From positions 1,430,185 to 1,494,184 of the forward strand of contig JAEVLN010000018.1 of the NCBI GenBank assembly GCA_018350325.1: a DNA stretch of 64,000 nt, written 5' to 3'. Below are positions 53,703 to 64,000 of the stretch, piece by piece. Position numbers and translations under genes: made by a program. The notes beneath the pieces were generated by a model. The model saw only the letters and a program-made list of their open reading frames with translations. It was not told where the DNA came from and ran no database searches. Position 1 is the stretch's first letter, and each line of letters opens with the position of its first letter. This stretch comes from Globodera rostochiensis (taxonomy: Eukaryota > Nematoda > Chromadorea > Rhabditida > Heteroderidae).

Positions 53703-53873
53703 ATTTAAATTTAAAGTAGCTATAAGTTTTAACATAAATTTATGCTGTGTTGAGTCGTATTCACGTGAAATGGCTCTTTTAAAAACTGACTTTTCAATTT
53801 ATGAAGAATATTGGTTTTCAGATCTTTGCAGTAGAAATTATTACGGCATTTTTTCGCATCCAATCAATGATAG
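53703..53873 (+). CDS. Internal exon of an unknown gene
   Basis: Acceptor GCTTTGTACAG, donor AG|GTAAAAAGG. Encodes FKFKVAISFNINLCCVESYS, REMALLKTDFSIYEEYWFSD, LCSRNYYGIFSHPIND with split codons at both ends. Good splice sites and protein-like composition. No partner exons assigned. Confidence 0.5.
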
Positions 53874-54374
53874 GTAAAAAGGAAGTTATATATCCTTGTC
53901 CATACCATTGATATGTGCCCCATATATTTTGCTAGAATATCTTTTTAAAAAGTAACGTTTTATTTATTTTAAGTATTTGATTGTTTAAAAATCGAAAACC
54001 TATTCTCTGTTTTTTTATTTATATTTATTAAAAATTTTTATTACTTTTTTGCTGGCACTAAATGTTTTTAAAGAATTTCATTTATTGGCTATTGTTTTTA
54101 TTTAAGTTCATAATCACGTAATTAAATTTATGTTATTAACTTAATTTGGGCATGATTTACAAAGTTTTAATTTTTTGTATAAAAATATTAACTCTTTTTT
54201 AAATTGTCTATGCCTTGCCCTGCATAGAATTTCGTTATATTATCTTTGTTTGTATAAAACTTGGTGTTTACATTTTAAAAATATTTTATACTTTTTTATC
54301 TAATATTTTTTTAATAGTTTAGTCGTGAAAAAAAAATCTTAAGGAAAATTATCCAAATGATTTTTTAAAGTCAT

Positions 54375-54584
54375 TCATTCGTAGGTGATCAAAATTATTT
54401 TGTTCTTTTCTGGTTTTTTATCTCTGTATTCCTGCCTTGTAAAGTTTTTGTATTTTGGTTGCGACATAAGATACGCTGTAAATTGTACAGAAGATTTAGT
54501 TGGTAGGAATCTGAAGAAATAGCTTGGAGATATTACGCCGTCTTCGGCCTTGATCGCGTACAAATGGAAGAATACAGTTTGCAT
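54375..54584 (-). CDS. Small protein or exon, 69 codons
   Basis: ATG at 54584: MQTVFFHLYAIKAEDGVISP, SYFFRFLPTKSSVQFTAYLM, SQPKYKNFTRQEYRDKKPEK, NKIILITYE, TGA. Mixed composition with a basic C-terminal part. The plus strand is closed by many stops, so the minus call is firm. It may be a complete small protein or one exon. Confidence 0.5.
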   Translation of the reverse strand: MQTVFFHLYAIKAEDGVISPSYFFRFLPTKSSVQFTAYLMSQPKYKNFTRQEYRDKKPEKNKIILITYE

Positions 54585-55375
54585 TAATAATCTTTCTTTA
54601 TCATGTAATCATTATATATTTGGTGATTGTTAGCTAGAACCCACTTTTTTTAAATCTTTGCCATTAAATTTTCAGCAATACAATTAAGGTCTTATCTTGT
54701 ACAATTTTTCTATTCTGATTATTTCAACGCCAAGCAATGAATGTTAATGTTAACATTGTTTTACTTCAAATATTTCAAAGTTAATTGCTTCAGCCGAAAT
54801 TCTATTAGCCGAATTCCCACATAGCAATTTCTACAAATTAAATGATTATTTTTTAATTAAATCGAAAATAATATTTATTTTGAAATTATGTAAGCGATCT
54901 CTTCTACTTTTTATTATAAACTATGTTTTTAATATTTAATTAATTTCATTAAAATTTTTACTTATCTTCCGTTTTTTATATATCATAAGATAACTTTTGA
55001 TATAATTTTGACGTTTATTAACATTTATTTATATTTTATTTTACTTAACTTAACTTTGATGTTAATTTAATTAGCTTGAACTTATTAAAGTCGTCATACG
55101 CGATTGATAATAATGTTTCCTCATATTGTCAAGCAAAAACTAAATTGGTTTTAGAAATAGTCTTTTTTTTTAATTTTAGTCGTCGTAAACTTTAAAATTT
55201 TTGCACTGATGTTGTGGTGTGATTGCGTTGATTATTTGATCTGGTTTTTTAGATATTTTTTTATGAAATAATTATTATAATTTCAAATATGCATTGCATA
55301 GATTATTTTTTAATAAAGTTTTAATTGTAAAAACGTTTCAAGCTATTTGTTTTTTATTTAAAATAGACTGTAGAT

Positions 55376-55579
55376 TTAATGCCCAACTTTGTTGTGATTT
55401 GTACTGTTCAAGCCGTCTGGACCTAATTGCCAACAATGCCATAGAACAGCTCCATTTTCTCTGGAAACTTTTTGGGTAATAGCGTCAGACTCTCCCTCCA
55501 TCCCTTGGCACTGTTGTAAAAAGCTCCTATAATAGTTCCCTGGCTGATTTAGCTGGTCCATTAGTGAAGAATGTTTCAA
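55376..55579 (-). CDS. Exon-like ORF, both strands open
   Basis: Minus frame: KHSSLMDQLNQPGNYYRSFL, QQCQGMEGESDAITQKVSRE, NGAVLWHCWQLGPDGLNSTN, HNKVGH, TAA. On the plus strand the same DNA reads AQLCCDLYCSSRLDLIANNA, IEQLHFLWKLFG, two stops (TAA TAG), then QTLPPSLGTVVKSSYNSSLA up to a CAG|GTTGAA donor. The uninterrupted minus reading is preferred, but the plus donor and acceptor contexts are better. Confidence 0.42.
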   Translation of the reverse strand: MKHSSLMDQLNQPGNYYRSFLQQCQGMEGESDAITQKVSRENGAVLWHCWQLGPDGLNSTNHNKVGH

Positions 55580-55790
55580 TTAAATTGAATCATAAAATGC
55601 AGGTTGAAAAACTTGTAAATAAGAAAAAACCAAAGTTATTTTTTTATATTATATTTTTTTACATTTTTATTTGAATTGATTATTTTTTATAATTTTATAA
55701 AAGATTCACACTGCTGTGAGAGTAATAGTCTAGGCCTCTCAACATCCAAATTTATAATAATTTCAATAAGAATGAATTGACATATTACTA

Positions 55791-56015
55791 TTAGATTTGC
55801 AAATTAAGACATGTTGCAAAAAAAAAAATAATTTTACAGTTCCTTTGAAGCACAATATCAAGCTGTTTAGTCGTAACATAACGATGATATATCGAAGAGA
55901 CTTTGCTAAAATAATATAAAAAATAAACAAATTGAAACCAGTCCTTCAAAGAGCGAGCTACAGTTAAAAAGACAAAACGCAATGGAACTGCTCCTACATG
56001 AATGTGGCATGTCAT
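55791..56015 (-). CDS. Exon-like ORF containing a probable exon
   Basis: The best part follows acceptor ATTATTTTAG: KVSSIYHRYVTTKQLDIVLQ, RN, donor AACT|GTAAAATT. Upstream of it the frame (MTCHIHVGAVPLRFVFLTVA) could be an earlier exon ending at CAT|GTAGGAG. Confidence 0.35.
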   Translation of the reverse strand: MTCHIHVGAVPLRFVFLTVARSLKDWFQFVYFLYYFSKVSSIYHRYVTTKQLDIVLQRNCKIIFFFATCLNLQI

Positions 56016-56448
56016 CTGTGGATGGCATAATTAAAATTTGTAATGATAAATAAATTCATTATTAAATATTATAAAAGCTAATTATATCTATTTATTTCTC
56101 CAGTTTGACTAAATAATTTAAAATAATTTAAAAAATATACTGTTGATATTAAAGCAGTTGATTATTATAAAATCATAAATAAAACCTAAATATTTTAGAA
56201 AATATTTAATGAGAAAATTACATAAAAAGTAAAACAATAATCTTATTGATAAAATTGCATTATGTTTTTAATGATAAAAAGGGAATCGATTAAAGTTATT
56301 AGCCTGATTTTTTTTACTATAAAGATTCAATGATCGACAACTTTGTATTTAATAAAACAATGAAATCACGTAAAATTGTTAACAACCAATAAAAACCTAA
56401 ATATTTAATTTTTATTTTAAACTTATTTATCATGTAGCTTTGACCACC

Positions 56449-56613
56449 TTATTGAAACAATATAACAAAATGTTTCTTCTGGAGAAATCTCAAGAAATGC
56501 AATAAACCCCAAAAATACACTCCTAAAAGCAAAGTTTTTTGAAAAAGTTCTTTGCTTTCCCCTTTATTTGCCCTCTGAACCAACCACACATTTGTGATTT
56601 TTGCTTTAAATCT
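56449..56613 (-). CDS. Exon-like ORF downstream of 56647-56745
   Basis: Minus frame RFKAKITNVWLVQRANKGES, KELFQKTLLLGVYFWGLLHF, ending in TAA. A second frame (SQMCGWFRGQIKGKAKNFF) is open in the first half. It follows the well-supported exon on the same strand by 34 bp, so at most one can be its direct continuation; the phases do not fit simply. Confidence 0.32.
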   Translation of the reverse strand, partial: RFKAKITNVWLVQRANKGESKELFQKTLLLGVYFWGLLHFLRFLQKKHFVILFQ

Positions 56614-56646
56614 AATGCCTTTTTGATACGACTAGCCGACTTTTAC

Positions 56647-56745
56647 AGCGCACCATTTTTGCGGCGCTGACATTTGCGTCCCAAATTCTAAGCAAATTTT
56701 ATGCTCACAACAATTTATCAAATTATATGCTTTTAAGTATCTGCG
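56647..56745 (-). CDS. Internal exon with strong splice sites, Cys-rich
   Basis: Acceptor CCTTTTGCAG, donor GCT|GTAAAAG, 33 codons, phase 0 at both ends: RRYLKAYNLINCCEHKICLE, FGTQMSAPQKWCA. Four cysteines. Family unknown. Confidence 0.5.
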
Positions 56746-56749
56746 CTGC

Positions 56750-58270
56750 AAAAGGCTGGGGAAATTAGGATTTCTTATTTAGTTTTTTCTTTCTGGTCTG
56801 GTTTGGTTCGAGCCTGTCCTTTTTAATTCATTTAGACAGATAAAAAAGCAATACTTAAACTACAAACGGAATAAAAGTTGTCAAATAGCAAAACAAAAAA
56901 TGGGTAATAAAATATGTTAAAGATTTTAATTCTTTAAAGACACCAGTTAAAACAACTTCTAGCATTTTTAATAATTGTCAACATATATTAAAAATATTAA
57001 AATAAGAAAGAGAAACAAACGCATAAAATTGTAAACATTGTTTTTAAAAATTAATAAGAAAATTTACTTTTAATAAATACCAAATTATTTTATAGTATAT
57101 TCCAATTAAAGGAAAACAAAACTAATTTAATTCAAATCAGAAGACGAAACAATTAATGAAAACCTTTGGATCACGCTCGACAGCTTTTTATACTTGATAA
57201 TACAACCTCAAAAAACGGTTTAAATGATAATAATCATGGAATATTTTAATTATTGTATTAATATAAACTGGTCTTCATATTGTCGTGAAGTGTGCTTATT
57301 GTTTAAAAAAGCATCAAAAAAATTGCTATAATTTGATTTTAAAAATTTAAATCACAGACCCCATAATTCATTCAAAAAAACAAATAGCAATAAAAATTTC
57401 CAATTTTATTTAATAATTTCTTCTTTTACCGAGTCAATTTAAGACTCACAACAACAACTATTATGGCTACCAAAAAAAATTGAGAAAGTCACAGTACTCA
57501 AACACAGCAGCAACCATTAAATTTCTCAAATTATTTGATTAAAAGCATTATTTAAAATAAAACTAACCTTTTTTAAGATCAACTATTTTTCTGATTTTTC
57601 TTTCGCAATTTGATGCTGTTAATAGTTAAATCGATAAAACTTTTTTTCTAATTTGTAGGATGAAGCCCTATTTAATGCCATTTATTCGATCTGATACGAG
57701 CAATGAATCCGTAGCATTTTAATAAATGCTATATTAAGAACCTGATTTATAATGCAATAGCATTGTTTAAGGTCATAAAGAAAAATATCACAGCATATAA
57801 CAAGAGAAAACATTGATTTATTATTTTTTGCTTCAATACAATCAAACAATATTCTTATTCAATGATGACGATTGTCCAAGATCCGGTTACATTCAAAAGT
57901 AATTAAAAACAATATGGATACATGGTAGATTTCCACAAAATTGACGTTGACCAAAAGGGTTAGGCTTGGCATCATCATTCCTTATTAAGTAGTTTAGAAT
58001 TATTTATTATATTATTTTAATTAAATGCAGGTTTATTCAGTTGTTCTGGCAACGCTATGACAATGTAAAGGGGTTCTTTTTTTGTTGAATAGTCTTTGCA
58101 GCTAAATCTTGGTTGATTAAAGTGTATTTAAAGTATTTATTTTCTATTTCATTTTTCCACTTATTGTATTTTTTGTTGAAGGTGCTGCAAATAACGGTGC
58201 TATTCTTGTATCCAATTTAGAATTATAAAATTGATTAATGATATTTAGTGATTGATTATTTTGGTTTTCA
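56750..58270. other. AT-rich stretch, no supported gene
   Basis: A-rich plus strand until about 58000. Only short frames. Confidence 0.4.
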
Positions 58271-58275
58271 CTTAC

Positions 58276-58373
58276 TTGACGGCCCAAAAAACACAGAAAA
58301 CTAAAATAATATTTCGGCGCACGTCCCCGCCTCCGGCAATTGGCGTGATAGCTTCTAGTTCACCGACCGACGT
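58276..58373 (-). CDS. Exon-like ORF with perfect donor, strand uncertain
   Basis: Minus: TSVGELEAITPIAGGGDVRR, NIILVFCVFWAV, donor AA|GTAAGTG. The acceptor (AGATAG) is poor. The plus strand is open for 46 codons with KIIFRRTSPPPAIGVIASSS, PTDVYLW. The donor favours minus. Confidence 0.38.
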
Positions 58374-58610
58374 CTATCTGTGGTCTTTTATTTATTGTTG
58401 ACGCCATCGATTTGATTGTTCCATTTTTATGATTATGAAATAATTTTTATGAAAGTTAATTTAATTAAAAGCCTTTTGATTTTAATTATTTAAATTTTTT
58501 TTTAACAACACTAAAGTAAGCGAATAATGTTTAAATAATGACACTTTAATTTCAAAGTTTTGTATTTTTTAGTTAAACTTATTAAAACTTTAACCGACTA
58601 AGTTTTTCAG

Positions 58611-58686
58611 GTTTGGTAAAACCCCGGAGAATGTCAAAAAACCTCTCCAAACTAAAACCCTAGATTCGCTCAAAGGATTTATTTGA
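58611..58686 (+). CDS. 3'-terminal exon (FGKTPENVKKPLQTKTLDSL)
   Basis: Strong acceptor AGTTTTTCAG, then a split codon and FGKTPENVKKPLQTKTLDSL, KGFI, TGA. Hydrophilic and basic. No partner exons. Confidence 0.42.
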
Positions 58687-58719
58687 AAATCCTAAAGAAA
58701 TTAAATAACAAGCCTTTAT

Positions 58720-58845
58720 AATTTTTATTTTACAAAAGTAAAAGCGCTCGCTTTCACAAGTTTTAGAGCAGGTGAAGCTCAGAAAATATTTGTTTATAAA
58801 TTTTATGGCCTAATCGTTGAAAAACAATATTTTTAAATCCCTTCC
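58720..58845 (+). CDS. Open frame, both strands plausible
   Basis: Plus: KALAFTSFRAGEAQKIFVYK. Minus: LSFTCSKTCESERFYFCK, a Cys-rich reading. No splice evidence for either. Confidence 0.22.
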
Positions 58846-58999
58846 ACTGTATGTATTAGTGTTGGGTTTAGCCACTTGGTTTGCTTTGAAATTAATATTT
58901 AAAATTTTTTTTACGTGAAGCAGCAAATATTTTAATTTTCTTGAAGAGGTGAATCTATATAACCACCCTACTTAAACCCGTCTAAGGCCCATAAAATAA

Positions 59000-59760
59000 A
59001 AATAAATCTCTTATTTTTATTTCGAAGAACCAAATTTTTTAATTATTTTTTTTATGTTGAAATACAAATATTTTAAATTTATTTCACTCCAAAGTTTATT
59101 GAAAACCCTTAACAGTTTCCACTTGTGTTAGATGTTATTAAATTTCTTTTTGTAAGTAGTATCAGATCGGTATGCGTTTACAATTTTTTATGATAACGTT
59201 TTTTAATGTTTAGACTTATATTATATTCCGAGCACGTATATGATCATGTTTTTTCAGGTTTCTGCTTGCAATTGGAATATAAAATATACTACTGTTTCAC
59301 GATGTAATGTTGACACGTAGAGTTCATACTAATTGACGCTTTTATTTTGCAGAAGTTTCCATTTATTTTTCTTTAATATATTAAGCTTGTTTGACTTACT
59401 GCACCTTGACATTCGTTCATTTCACAGAAAAAGTTTATTTCCGAATAAAAAGCCTTCATTGAATATGGTAAATAATAAAAATTAATTTAAATTTCATTTC
59501 TTTATTTGTTTTGCTTTTATTTTGATGCTGATAATTATTATTAATCTTTGACCTTTAATTATATTTTGTTAACTACGCAATTTTGTTTTTTAAATGCTAA
59601 AAATGGCATAATTTTAATTCATTCGGAGACAGGTAATAAATAATTTATTTAAAAATAAAAATTTTTTATTAATTTTTTTAAAATTATAAAGATAAAGCAC
59701 AATTACAATAAAGCCAAAAGTAAAATGGAGACGCTAACTAAATTTAAATAACTTTTATTA
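59000..59760. other. AT-rich stretch with a possible donor exon end
   Basis: Around 59600-59631 a frame ending KNGIILIHSET at a GACAG|GTAATAA donor is possible. Nothing else supported. Confidence 0.35.
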
Positions 59761-59771
59761 AATTAAAAAAA

Positions 59772-59861
59772 AATGCTAAAAATTTTGCAAGTGAAAAAGG
59801 TCTGGATGGCTTAGACACTTTACTAATTGGGCCGAAGTCGGAACTTATAAAAGTCCAATAA
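59772..59861 (+). CDS. 3' exon-like ORF (ASEKGLDGLDTLLIGPKSEL)
   Basis: Plus frame NAKNFASEKGLDGLDTLLIG, PKSELIKVQ, TAA. Composition strongly protein-like. The minus strand is open too. No acceptor fixed. Confidence 0.35.
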   Translation, partial: NAKNFASEKGLDGLDTLLIGPKSELIKVQ

Positions 59862-60297
59862 AAAAATAATTTTAAAAAATAGCATTTATTAACACCAAGG
59901 TAATAAATAATATTTCCAGAACAGAAAGAAAATCATTATTATTTAGCACGCAATAATAATTAATGTTAAGAAAAAAATTTTATTTGAAAGTAAACCCCCT
60001 AAACTGAAAAAACAAAAATAAGAAAATAACGTTTTTACTGAACAGCCAATTAGTGTTTTTAACAAACGAAATGTTATGAAGCTCGTAGACGGGGAAACAA
60101 CAAAGGTTATACCAATGAATTTTTGAGTAATATTAATCAAATAATTAAAATTATATATTACACATTAATGCGTCACAAAACGTAAACGATGATTACATAA
60201 GTTTAAATTAAAATAAATATTTTTTGCTTATTCAAATATATGTTTATTAAATATAATTTAAAATCTCTGATCTCACATATTCTTATCGTTAAAATAA

Positions 60298-60411
60298 AAT
60301 AGAAATGAATTACAATTTCAAATGTATCTGCAGAAAGTTTCAAAACATCACGCAGAATTTGAGAAGGTTAACATTGAGCTCCATAATTATTATATCTTAC
60401 CAAATAAATAG
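60298..60411 (+). CDS. Exon-like ORF (QMYLQKVSKHHAEFEKVNIE)
   Basis: Plus frame of 37 codons: NRNELQFQMYLQKVSKHHAE, FEKVNIELHNYYILPNK, TAG. Coiled-coil-like. Possible internal splice sites CTGCAG| and AAG|GTTAAC. Minus strand closed. Confidence 0.4.
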   Translation, partial: NRNELQFQMYLQKVSKHHAEFEKVNIELHNYYILPNK

Positions 60412-61039
60412 AATTTATTTTTTGCTATACATTTCTGAGATTTTATACTAAAAAATGATTACCATCTTTATACTTCAAAAATCACAATCAAAAATGAGTG
60501 CCCAAAAGAGTAAAACTGCGCCAAATTAATTGAAATAGTGCTAATTTCGCAACATAAATAATCTTTATAAATTTAATTTTATTTTTAAATAGGATTTTTG
60601 TTTTTTACTTTTACAGGTTTAGTATCAGAATCGAATTCAATGCGACGCTTTGTTCACATATTTTTTTCGATTATTGTGGAATAAAACTTTACTGTGTTTT
60701 ATAGGTATTATCTTTGGATAGTTTGGAGTTTTTTTTATGAAATTCAAAACATAATAAATATTAGGCTTCATTTTTTAATAGATTATGCGATTTTTTCTCT
60801 ATAAAATATTCTTTTAAAAGTAAATTCTATAAACTATGTGCCCGCTCTGCGGTTTCCTTTTAATACTTTCAGCTTGTTCAGTAAATAATTTTTTATGATT
60901 TTTAAATGTTAAGTAATACTTTTAGGTATTTTTTATTCAAACAAGCATAAATTTTAATAATTTTTTTGATTCACAATATATGCTTAATTCTGATTAACTT
61001 TCCCCATAAATTTTTATCAAATTATTCAAAAAGCGTATA

Positions 61040-61146
61040 AAATTTTTTTCTTTTAAGAAGAGGCATGTTTACTAGGCGCAACCGTCTGATAGATGTAGAC
61101 TTCGTTCGGAATTCTGCTGGCCAATGCCCATTTGTGTCTTTTTAGA
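61040..61146 (+). CDS. Low-stop patch, coding likely but strand unclear
   Basis: Plus: GMFTRRNRLIDVDFVRNSAG, QCPFVSF, TAG. Minus: KDTNGHWPAEFRTKSTSIRR, LRLVNM. Also a second minus frame. One of these is probably an exon. Confidence 0.3.
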
Positions 61147-61253
61147 CTTTGCGATCATTTTTTTACAAGTTTTCTAGTTAAAAATTTATTTTAAACGTAA
61201 AAGGTTTCTTATATTTAAAAATATTTACAATTTCTATTTAGTATAATTTATCA

Positions 61254-61358
61254 GGCCTGGACACGGTTACCCGTAGTCGGGCTTTGTTGGATTTTAATCA
61301 TGAATGTTTGAGGACGGGTGGTTACGGTTAAGGAAATTCATAACCATGTCCAGTCCTG
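61254..61358. mobile_element. Short inverted-repeat element (MITE-like)
   Basis: CAGGCCTGGACACGGTTAC at the left and, inverted, CAGGACTGGACATGGTTAT at the right; ACCCGT/ACGGGT inside. About 105 bp, no coding capacity. Confidence 0.65.
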
Positions 61359-61499
61359 TAATTTATTAAGATAAATAAGCGCAGTCTGGCATGAAGGTTT
61401 ACAAAATGGAAGAAGGGGCTTCAGTTATTACAGTAATTAATGCCTTGAATTCCATGTTATGCATTGCTTAATGTTTTTATTCGAGAGATAATAATCCTG

Positions 61500-61646
61500 A
61501 TGCTTTTTAGTTTGACAAGGCATGATCAAACTAGTTGTCAAAAGTATTTAGCAACCTGTTTAAGCCCGCAGGACGAGAAACATAGTAAAAAAAAAACTAC
61601 GGATAGTTCGAAAATTTTTAATTCTATTTTCTATAAAAATAACTAA
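61500..61646 (+). CDS. Small ORF, 48 codons, basic tail
   Basis: ATG at 61500: MLFSLTRHDQTSCQKYLATC, LSPQDEKHSKKKTTDSSKIF, NSIFYKNN, TAA. Protein-like; open 12 codons further upstream, so could be an internal/terminal exon. Unknown. Confidence 0.38.
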   Translation: MLFSLTRHDQTSCQKYLATCLSPQDEKHSKKKTTDSSKIFNSIFYKNN

Positions 61647-62285
61647 GAAAATCGTCCCTTGTGTTAGTTAATTTTTATTCATAAAATTCTTAAAATAAAA
61701 ATTACACACAAAAATCAAATATACACTAAAATAATTTAATCAATTTTTAAAAATACAATATTCCGTTTCTAATTAAAAATTTAAAAAATAACAAAAAAAA
61801 ACAAGAATAAAACAAAACCATAAAATAAATGAAAATTCTTTTATAATAAGGCCTTTACAGCTTTCTTTATTGCAATTATTTTTTTGTTAATATTACGCAT
61901 TTTTTTCTATTTAAAGAAGTTTAGTTATTTGTTGAAATTAACAAACACGTTTTCTTAATTCCTTGGTATTCTTAAATGATTTATTTCATAGCTTTGGCTT
62001 TTACTGAATCTTATACTTAATGGTATTATAACTATTAATTTTATTTAGTTGTTTTCTTCAATTTGGGTTACTGCAATTTTCAAGATGTTATTTGGACATT
62101 TAATTATCGTATTTTAACGAGTAAAAATGAATGAAGTTAGTTGATTTAACATATATATATTTGCTGTATTACTATATTTAGTTAGTTAAACTTTTACAAG
62201 TATGTTTACATGACCACTTTTGTTGTTAAAAATATATTAAGTCATTTAGAGTTGATTAAGCCGGTGCATTTTAGCAGGCGCTATT

Positions 62286-62504
62286 TCAAGTGCACTCAAT
62301 TAAGAGGGAATCTTCGTTGTTTTCTTCAGTAATTTTTAATACAATAATTGTGCTGATTAATTCATTTTTGAATGTTTTATAAAATATGTTTAAAAATTTG
62401 TATGAATATGAAAATATATTTTGATTATAAAAGATTGTTAGGATTTTAAAACGGGCACTGGGCTTCGTTCTGGGGAACAATAAATTAGGCGGGGCATATA
62501 GAAT
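62286..62504 (-). CDS. Exon-like ORF, unknown
   Basis: Minus frame of 72 codons: ILYAPPNLLFPRTKPSARFK, then aromatic/Asn-rich middle, ending KITEENNEDSLLIECT. The two ends look coding; the middle may be an intron. No domain recognised. Confidence 0.38.
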   Translation of the reverse strand: MLYAPPNLLFPRTKPSARFKILTIFYNQNIFSYSYKFLNIFYKTFKNELISTIIVLKITEENNEDSLLIECT

Positions 62505-62879
62505 TTATCTTTCTAATCATATTAATTTTCCTACTGAATATCAATGAACATAATTCAAATAATGATTTAAACTTTAATTTTATAGATTTTTTTTATTAAA
62601 TTTAAAATTGCACCATAACAATGGTAATCAATAAAAATTATTATTTTTAATTAATATTATTTTTTTGACAAACATTTAGATTTTTATATCTTGACGGCTA
62701 ATCAACTAAATTTTTTAATAAAATCATTAAATGCAGGTACCAATAAGGGATAGCTCACAAATCAGTTCAGTAAAATTCTTAAATATTGTTGGTTTTTAAA
62801 AAGTGTTGAGTTAAACAAAATCCTTTGTTTAAATATTTTAATGTGTAAACCACTTTAAATGTTCACGGAAAGAGCTACC

Positions 62880-63204
62880 ATGAACCTTCTTTTATTATTG
62901 GTTTTCCAATTATCAGTTCCATGTTTGAAGAGCCATCTGGTTCAAATATGCATGCTTATATAAACTGTATCATATTTTAATCATTGTTTACTTGCTGACA
63001 CTTCTATTTACACTTAATTAAGATACATTTATAAGTTTTTAACAATTTAAAACTTACCACCTTTGCTAAATAACTATCATTTTCATCGCATTTAAATGTT
63101 TTTAAATGCCCAATGTTTACAAAATACTACAGAACACCATGTACAAACAAATCGCAAGCAACGTAAAAATAACACGACCATCAAAAGTGGTGCCGACAAT
63201 TTTG
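62880..63204 (+). CDS. Candidate secreted protein, first two exons
   Basis: ATG at 62880 with a typical signal peptide (MNLLLLLVFQLSVPCLKSHL); donor CTG|GTTCAA at about 62940. Exon 2 63133-63204 after AAAATACTACAG: NTMYKQIASNVKITRPSKVV, PTIL, donor TTG|GTACAT. Both junctions are phase 0. The first donor is weak. Possible later exons lie at 63600-63720 and 63804-63911. No family recognised. Confidence 0.42.
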
Positions 63205-63599
63205 GTACATAACTTTATGAATTTTTTTACAAAAATAATATTAGTTAGTACTTTATAAACTTTTACGTGTAATTTTCGGTGATTTTATTAAAAAATTAAA
63301 TTTATTTATTGATTTGAGCCTTTAGCCCATCAACCCATGTTGTTGATTTTATATTTATTAAAATCTTCTTGATTTGTTAAAGAAGAATTTTAATGTTTTT
63401 TAAAGCTTTTAAAAATTAAATTCTTTTTCATTAGTTTTTTAATGTTTATTGGTTGCATAATTTTAATTTATTTTGATCAATTAAGCATTTTGAAACTTTT
63501 TTTAAAAAGTTTTATGAATGCACTGTGATGGCTCTTTAAATTCATTTTGCATCTACTTATGTTTTTAATATGAATGTGTTAAATTGTGAATTTTAAATT

Positions 63600-63720
63600 T
63601 TATCCTTAAACAATCACATGTGTGCTTCAAGGAAATATGTTGCGGCATAAATTTCGTCGACTTGTTTGTCGCGGCCGTGGTGTGCCCTCATTTTCAATTA
63701 ACCGTGCGCAACGACTAATA
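63600..63720 (+). CDS. GC-rich low-stop patch, likely exon
   Basis: Plus frames: VCFKEICCGINFVDLFVAAV (then VCPHFQLTVRND) and LQGNMLRHKFRRLVCRGRGV. Minus: MRAHHGRDKQVDEIYAATYF. At least one is probably real, but strand and frame cannot be decided. Confidence 0.28.
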
Positions 63721-63803
63721 AGTGTTCAATGTTAGCAAATCTAATTTTTAAATGAAAAATGGTTTTAATTTTTTTGAATATATCTTTAACTGGGCCGTAT
63801 TAA

Positions 63804-63911
63804 ATTTTATTTTTAAACCTATACTTTACGAACTCCGCTGCTGGTAATCGGTGTCCTCAGGTTGCAAAAACAGAATTCTTTTGTAACAAAATGTTTATAG
63901 ATTATGTCTAA
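63804..63911 (+). CDS. Exon-like ORF with two cysteines
   Basis: Plus frame NLYFTNSAAGNRCPQVAKTE, FFCNKMFIDYV, TAA; a possible internal donor is CCTCAG|GTTGCA. May be a later exon of the secreted-protein candidate at 62880. Confidence 0.32.
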   Translation: MLFLNLYFTNSAAGNRCPQVAKTEFFCNKMFIDYV

Positions 63912-64000
63912 TATTTAATTTTTATGCACTATTTTAAAGTTCTTTAAATATTTATTTATTTTTTAATTTAATTATCTCACAAATTAAATATTAATCTTTT

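Noticed and set aside
9736..63911. Possible tRNA, rRNA or spliced-leader RNA genes
   Set aside because: Looked for T-loop (GTTCRANYC) contexts and a conserved SL1-like leader; found nothing that folds or matches convincingly.

Overview
Nuclear DNA of a nematode, most likely a parasitic or other tylenchine-type species with an AT-rich, intron-dense genome. The key evidence is one complete six-exon chemoreceptor of the nematode-only Srg family (1229-2693, minus). Short exons with GT..AG boundaries, T-rich 3' splice sites and the absence of operons or ribosome-binding sites fit this. No rRNA, tRNA, CRISPR or spliced-leader gene was recognised. All splice models were read by eye, so most CDS entries are single exons or partial genes.

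Left part (1-34 kb) is dominated by duplication. A 1770-bp unit is repeated head to tail three times (3561-8890). Diverged pieces of the same unit lie at 14.2-21.5, 28.0-28.4 and 31.3-31.5 kb, and in several of them short minus-strand reading frames are conserved between copies mainly at third codon positions. This suggests fragments of an unrecognised multi-exon gene or gene-bearing element. The 3' end of the Srg gene and its upstream flank were also copied to 11.9-12.5 kb with exons 1-3 and most of exon 4 lost. GC-richer islands at 24.8-27.9 and 38.1-39.1 kb carry short hairpins, minisatellites and a fold-back element. The first also contains a Pro-rich nuclear-type gene whose reading frame looks damaged.

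Right part (34-64 kb) lacks this repeat family. It is long AT-rich DNA with scattered exons on both strands: a coherent three-exon terminal part of an unknown gene (50913-52544), a J-domain (DnaJ-type) exon (47681-47794), a duplicated exon pair at 35.5/36.7 kb, several terminal exons between 40.9 and 46.0 kb, and candidate small secreted proteins at 22.6, 41.7 and 62.9 kb. The strand richer in T switches several times here (near 41.3, 47.0, 55.6, 58.0, 59.6, 60.6 kb).
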